Below are positions 14,050 to 17,190 of a stretch of DNA of 17,190 bases, piece after piece. The translations under genes were made by a program, and so were the position numbers. Position 1 is the stretch's first letter. Each line of letters starts with the position of its first letter. The notes beneath the pieces are model-generated. The model did no database searches, was not told the DNA's origin, and was given only the letters and a program-made list of their open reading frames with translations. The stretch is from DASWRT01 sp036403035 (GTDB lineage: Bacteria > Pseudomonadota > Alphaproteobacteria > ATCC43930 > CGMCC-115725), in the NCBI GenBank assembly GCA_036403035.1, contig DASWRT010000072.1, forward strand, positions 1-17,190, in the 5' to 3' direction.

Positions 14050-14064
14050 ACGGCAATGCCCGGC

Positions 14065-14901
14065 ATGGCATCCACACTTCCGTCTGAGCCGCGTCGCTTC
14101 CAATCGGCGGCTGCCCACTATCTAAGCGGTCGTCCTGCCTATGCGCCGGCTCTGATCGCTCGCGTTGCCCGGCTTTGCGGGCTGCAACCGACGCACCGCG
14201 TCCTCGATCTCGGCTGTGGCCCCGGCCAGCTCGCAATCGCGTTCTCTCCCTTCGTCGCCGAGGTGGTCGGGATCGATCCGGAGCCGGCGATGCTGCGTGT
14301 CGCGACCGAGCGCGCGGCGGCGGCGGTTCCGAATGCCCGCTTCATCGAAGGCAGCTCGTACGATCTCGGCCCGCAGCTCGGGCCGTTCCGTCTCGTGACG
14401 ATCGGTCGTGCGTTTCACTGGATGGACCGGCGGCGGACCCTGGAGCGGCTCGATTCGATGATCGACCCGGAGGGCGGCGCGGTCGTCCTGTTCGCCGACC
14501 GCCACCCCGAACTGCCGGACAATGCGTGGCGCCGCGTCTACCAGGAGACGCTCGACCGGTACGCCGTGGGCGACACGGTGAGGACGCAGCGGAAGTCGCC
14601 CGAGTGGCTGCCGAATGTGGCGATCCTGCTCGACAGCCCGTTCGCCGAGCTTGAGCAGATCTCGGTGATCGAGCGCCGATCGACGCCGGTCGAGCGGTTC
14701 GTCGACCGCGCCCTATCGTTGTCGAGCACGGCGCCCGGACGCCTCGGCGCCGCCGGGGCGGGCGATCTCGCCCGCGACGTTCGGGACGTCATGGCCGGAT
14801 ACGCGCGGGACGATGGCGATGGCCGCGGCCCTGTGGTGGTCGAGGTCGTCGCGTCCGAGGCGCTGATCGCCCGCCGCCGGGGAGAGGCCGCCCCGTCCTG
14901 A
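14065..14901 (+). CDS. Class I SAM-dependent methyltransferase
   Basis: This 278-residue methyltransferase has the Rossmann SAM motif VLDLGCGPGQLA (46-57), an acidic strand end VVGIDPEP and the GRAFHWMDRRRTLE motif of the ubiE/trans-aconitate-like group. The substrate is not deducible. The start is uncertain: ATG 14065 (MASTLPSEPRRFQ) or ATG 14056 are both plausible, with no clear ribosome binding site. The frame stays open back to 13846, but that upstream part looks non-coding and contains the hairpin. Confidence 0.8.
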   Translation: MASTLPSEPRRFQSAAAHYLSGRPAYAPALIARVARLCGLQPTHRVLDLGCGPGQLAIAFSPFVAEVVGIDPEPAMLRVATERAAAAVPNARFIEGSSYDLGPQLGPFRLVTIGRAFHWMDRRRTLERLDSMIDPEGGAVVLFADRHPELPDNAWRRVYQETLDRYAVGDTVRTQRKSPEWLPNVAILLDSPFAELEQISVIERRSTPVERFVDRALSLSSTAPGRLGAAGAGDLARDVRDVMAGYARDDGDGRGPVVVEVVASEALIARRRGEAAPS

Positions 14902-14995
14902 TCGCGGTGCGGCGCCGCTTTCTGCTGACTGTTCAAACCGTCACAAGCGGGCTGCGGCACGAACGCCAGCGCCACTCCGAGGACAGTGAAAAGGC

Positions 14996-15070
14996 TGGTG
15001 CCGGGTGAGGGATTCGAACCCCCGACCTTCGGTTTACAAAACCGCTGCACTACCACTGTGCTAACCCGGC
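14996..15070 (-). tRNA. tRNA-Thr(TGT)
   Basis: A complete cloverleaf is visible on the minus strand. The acceptor stem is GCCGGGT/ACCCGGC, the D arm is GCAC..GTGC, the anticodon loop is TTTGTAA with anticodon TGT, and the T arm is GGGGGTTCGAATCCC. The discriminator A is followed by an encoded CCA at 14998-14996. It lies after rlmB and the NUDIX gene on the same strand and has its own candidate promoter. Confidence 0.95.
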
Positions 15071-15109
15071 GAACCGCGCGTCGGCGCTGCGAGCGACCGC
15101 CGCGCCGAG

Positions 15110-15136
15110 ATTACAGGGCGCACCGCCGTCGCTCAA
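15110..15136 (-). promoter_or_regulatory. Candidate promoter of tRNA-Thr
   Basis: Reading the minus strand, TTGAGC (15136-15131) and TGTAAT (15115-15110) are separated by 15 bases. This would start transcription about 30 bases before the tRNA. The spacing is short, so this is a moderate call. Confidence 0.4.
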
Positions 15137-15146
15137 GCCGGCCGAC

Positions 15147-15617
15147 TCAGTCCTTCTGCCGGAACAGCGTTGCCTGCCGCGCATGCATCAGCACGGCGGC
15201 GAGATCCCACGGCGCCACCCGCGGCTCTGCCGTCAGCGCTTCCGGGCGGAACAGCCGCATCGCCGAGCCTTCGTGCAGCACCATGCGCGCGATGTCGGCC
15301 TCGTCGACCGGCACCTCGAAGAAGATCAGCCGGTCACGGCGCGGCGCCTCCGGGAGCGGCAGGCCGATGGTCATGTCGGTGAAGATACGGACCGACCGGG
15401 CGGCGAACTCCAGCTCCTCGGACAGCTCGCGGCGCATTGCCGCCGCGGCGTCCTCGCCGGGATCGATGCTGCCGCCGAACAGCCCCCAATGGCCCGGCAG
15501 GAAGATCCGCGGCTTGTCGTCGCGCAACTGCATCAGGTAGCGGCCGTCCGGCGTGACGAGGAGGCCGGCGGCGCAAAGGCGGCCCGGCGGCGGCGCGTCG
15601 GAGTCGCTCGCGGTCAC
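15147..15617 (-). CDS. NUDIX hydrolase
   Basis: This 156-residue enzyme probably hydrolyses a nucleoside-diphosphate-linked substrate. The Nudix box at about 48-71 reads GGSIDPGEDAAAAMRRELSEEL. The catalytic RExxEE glutamates are present, but the residue that is normally Gly near the end of the box is Glu. A GTG start at 15617 overlaps the rlmB stop (GTGA), so it is probably translated by coupling to rlmB. The substrate is unknown. Confidence 0.85.
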   Translation of the reverse strand: MTASDSDAPPPGRLCAAGLLVTPDGRYLMQLRDDKPRIFLPGHWGLFGGSIDPGEDAAAAMRRELSEELEFAARSVRIFTDMTIGLPLPEAPRRDRLIFFEVPVDEADIARMVLHEGSAMRLFRPEALTAEPRVAPWDLAAVLMHARQATLFRQKD

Positions 15618-16579
15618 GGCGTGCCGCTCCGCCGGGCGATCTCGTAGAGGGCCACCGCGGCGGCGTTCGAGACGTTGAGGGACGCGACCGGCCCGCGCGT
15701 CGGCAGCCGCGCCAGCAGGTCGCACCGCTCGCGCGTCAGCCGGCGCAGCCCGGCGCCCTCGGAGCCGAGGACCAGGGCGATCCGGCCGTCGTCCGGCGCC
15801 GCCTCGGCGAGGCTGCGTTCGGCCGCGCCGTCGAGGCCGATGCACCAGAACCCGGCCTCCTTCAGCCGGTCGAGGCTGCGCGCGAGGTTGACGACGCGGA
15901 CGAGCGCGACGTGCTCCAGCCCGCCCGACGCCGCCTTGGCGAGCGCTCCGGTGACCGGCGGTGCGCCGTGCTCCGGCACGACGAGGGCGAGCGCGCCGAA
16001 GGCAGCGGCGGAGCGCAGCACCGCGCCGACATTGTGCGGATCGCTCACTTGGTCGAGCACGACGACGAGCGCCCGCGCCGCGCCGGCCGCCGCGCGGTCG
16101 ATCACGTCCTCGATGTCGGCTGCGGGGAGCGGATCGGCGGCGAGCGCCAGACCCTGATGGACGGCGCCGGGCGGCAGCAGCGCCGCCAGCTCCTCGCGCG
16201 TCACCGTCCGCACCTCGGCGTCGCGCGTCAGCTTCGCCGCGGCTTCCGCGAGCAGCGTCTGAAGCTCCGCCGCGGTTTCCGGCAGCGCGAGGAGCCGCCG
16301 GCAGCGCCGCGCCGGGTTGGCGAGCGCGGCGGCCACCGCGTGGCGGCCGTAGATCCAGGTGTTGCGATCGAAGCCGCCGCGATCGGCGGCGGCGCTCGAG
16401 GCGGCGGGACGCCGATCCTGGCCGTGTGCGGCGGAGGCAGGGACGGCGGCGGTGCGGTCGGCCGGAGGGCGCGGCGTGCGGGGCCTGCCCGTGCCGCCTG
16501 CGGCGCCGCGGTCGGCGGCGGGGCGGTTCGTCCTCGGGTTGCTGCGGCCGGCGCCGCCGGGTGGGTGCTGCTTGCGCAT
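15614..16579 (-). CDS. rlmB: 23S rRNA (guanosine-2'-O)-methyltransferase RlmB (TrmH/SPOUT family)
   Basis: This 321-residue SPOUT enzyme is predicted to methylate G2251 of 23S rRNA. The substrate-binding domain starts at IYGRHAVAAAL (about 76-86). The SPOUT motifs are DPHNVGAVLRSAAAFG (180-195), LVLGSEGAGLRR (269-280) and LPTRGPVASLNVSNAAAVALYE (292-313), forming the knotted SAM site. The first 70 residues are an Arg/Pro/Ala-rich disordered tail, as is common in alphaproteobacterial homologues. ATG 16579 (MRKQHPP) is preferred; a longer frame to 16681 looks non-coding. Confidence 0.9.
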   Translation of the reverse strand: MRKQHPPGGAGRSNPRTNRPAADRGAAGGTGRPRTPRPPADRTAAVPASAAHGQDRRPAASSAAADRGGFDRNTWIYGRHAVAAALANPARRCRRLLALPETAAELQTLLAEAAAKLTRDAEVRTVTREELAALLPPGAVHQGLALAADPLPAADIEDVIDRAAAGAARALVVVLDQVSDPHNVGAVLRSAAAFGALALVVPEHGAPPVTGALAKAASGGLEHVALVRVVNLARSLDRLKEAGFWCIGLDGAAERSLAEAAPDDGRIALVLGSEGAGLRRLTRERCDLLARLPTRGPVASLNVSNAAAVALYEIARRSGTP

Positions 16580-16702
16580 TGCGGTCCGTCGTTCTGTGGC
16601 GCGACAAGGTCGCGGCATCGCGGCGGCGCCGCAAGGGATTTCCCGAGGCCGGCTGACGCCGCGCCGCAGCGCGGCCAGCATAGCCGTAGCGCGTTCGCAC
16701 TG

Positions 16703-16730
16703 TTGACAAAGCAGCGTGAAAACCTTATCT
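16703..16730 (+). promoter_or_regulatory. Promoter of the tRNA-Tyr / tRNA-Gly / tuf unit
   Basis: A perfect -35 TTGACA (16703-16708) and a -10 TTATCT (16725-16730) are 16 bases apart. They lie about 36 bases before the 5' end of tRNA-Tyr. This is the best sigma-70-type promoter in the window. Confidence 0.65.
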
Positions 16731-16766
16731 GGCCCGTCTCCGCTGCGCCGGGCAATGCGGCCTCGC

Positions 16767-16852
16767 GGAGGGGTGGCCGAGCGGTCAATGGCAGCAGACT
16801 GTAAATCTGCCGACGGAAGTCTACGTAGGTTCGAATCCTACCCCCTCCACCA
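16767..16852 (+). tRNA. tRNA-Tyr(GTA)
   Basis: This is a class II tRNA. The acceptor stem is GGAGGGG/CCCCTCC, the anticodon stem is GCAGA/TCTGC with loop CTGTAAA and anticodon GTA (16801-16803). It has a long variable arm, the T arm GTAGGTTCGAATCCTAC, and discriminator A with an encoded CCA. Confidence 0.96.
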
Positions 16853-16911
16853 CGCGGCCTTTCGGGGGCTGTCGACGGGAGCCCAACGGGCGGAGAAGCG
16901 CGGTTGTACGA

Positions 16912-16985
<74 letters not shown>

Positions 16986-17049
16986 ACGCCGCCGCTTCGG
17001 CGCACAGGTTGAATGTAACGTCGTACTCGGGATCAGGAAGCCGGGACAA

Positions 17050-17190
17050 ATGGCGAAGGCGAAGTTTGCGCGGACGAAGCCGCACTGCAACATCGGGACG
17101 ATCGGTCACGTGGATCACGGGAAGACGTCGCTGACGGCGGCGATCACGAAGGTCCTGGCGGAGACGGGCGGCGCGACGTTCACGGCGTAC
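17050..17190 (+). CDS. tuf: Elongation factor Tu, N-terminal part (runs off the right edge)
   Basis: The first 47 codons of EF-Tu, the GTPase that delivers aminoacyl-tRNA to the ribosome, are present. The start MAKAKFARTKPHCNIGTIG and the P-loop GHVDHGKT (19-26) are unmistakable. It is probably co-transcribed with the two upstream tRNAs. The gene is cut by the window end, not by mutation. Confidence 0.97.
   Translation, partial: MAKAKFARTKPHCNIGTIGHVDHGKTSLTAAITKVLAETGGATFTAY

Larger units (their letters stand above)
13503..14064. other. About 560-base non-coding region between divergent kaiC-like and methyltransferase genes
   Basis: This gap contains a direct repeat of TCGGCCGGGA (13662-13671 and 13721-13730), the triple half-site at 13732-13760 and an AT-rich island at 13778-13850. 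It also holds a possible promoter for the methyltransferase (TTGCAT at 13821-13826, TGTAAT at 13842-13847, spacer 15). GCGGCATGCCGC at 13994-14005 is a short palindrome, and a strong hairpin sits just before the methyltransferase start. Open frames crossing it look unlike conserved protein. Confidence 0.5.

Noticed and set aside
13846..14064. N-terminal extension of the methyltransferase to an ATG at 13846
   Set aside because: The extra 73 residues show no conserved character, and the segment contains a strong hairpin and short palindromes typical of a leader.
14986..15540. Plus-strand ORF starting with VPGEGFEPPTFGLQNRC-like residues
   Set aside because: This is the well-known spurious translation of the antisense of a tRNA gene, continuing through the NUDIX complement.

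Overview
The window reads as a chromosomal stretch of a GC-rich alphaproteobacterium. The evidence is the strong G/C bias at third codon positions, the EF-Tu N-terminus, the order rlmB / tRNA-Tyr / tRNA-Gly / tuf, and a zur-znuCBA layout. I do not assign a genus. Most genes are tightly packed with 4-base start/stop overlaps (ATGA or GTGA).

Left part (1-1910): the last 96 bases of a substrate-binding-protein gene enter from the left edge. They face, tail to tail, a complete gene whose 3' end is identical over those bases. A 31-bp inverted repeat lies between the two. Upstream of the complete gene is a roughly 245-bp palindromic element with 39-bp arms.

Metal region (1911-10203): RNase Z and a Mut7-C protein form a coupled pair. 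Next come feoA-feoB (ferrous iron uptake) behind a structured leader with a candidate Fur box, then another large palindromic repeat. An alpha/beta hydrolase follows, whose promoter carries a 19-bp Fur-family-type palindrome. Last is a five-gene zinc operon: zur, an overlooked 45-codon single-membrane-span ORF, znuC, znuB and znuA. Zur would sense zinc and repress the ZnuABC importer. Iron and zinc acquisition therefore sit next to each other.

Signalling region (10226-13502, minus strand): a double-domain KaiC-like ATPase gene overlaps a hybrid histidine kinase gene. No kaiA or kaiB is present. It converges on znuA with a 22-base gap.

Right part (13503-17190): a roughly 550-base non-coding stretch with a strong hairpin precedes a SAM methyltransferase. 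On the minus strand come rlmB, a coupled NUDIX hydrolase and tRNA-Thr(TGT). Divergently, a good promoter drives tRNA-Tyr(GTA), tRNA-Gly(TCC) and the start of tuf, which runs off the right edge.

The least ordinary items are the zur-znu small membrane ORF, the metal-regulator-like palindrome in front of the hydrolase, the inverted gene duplication at the left edge, and three different large palindromic repeats in the few intergenic gaps. I did not find a clearly new multi-gene system. All calls come from reading the sequence, without database searches.
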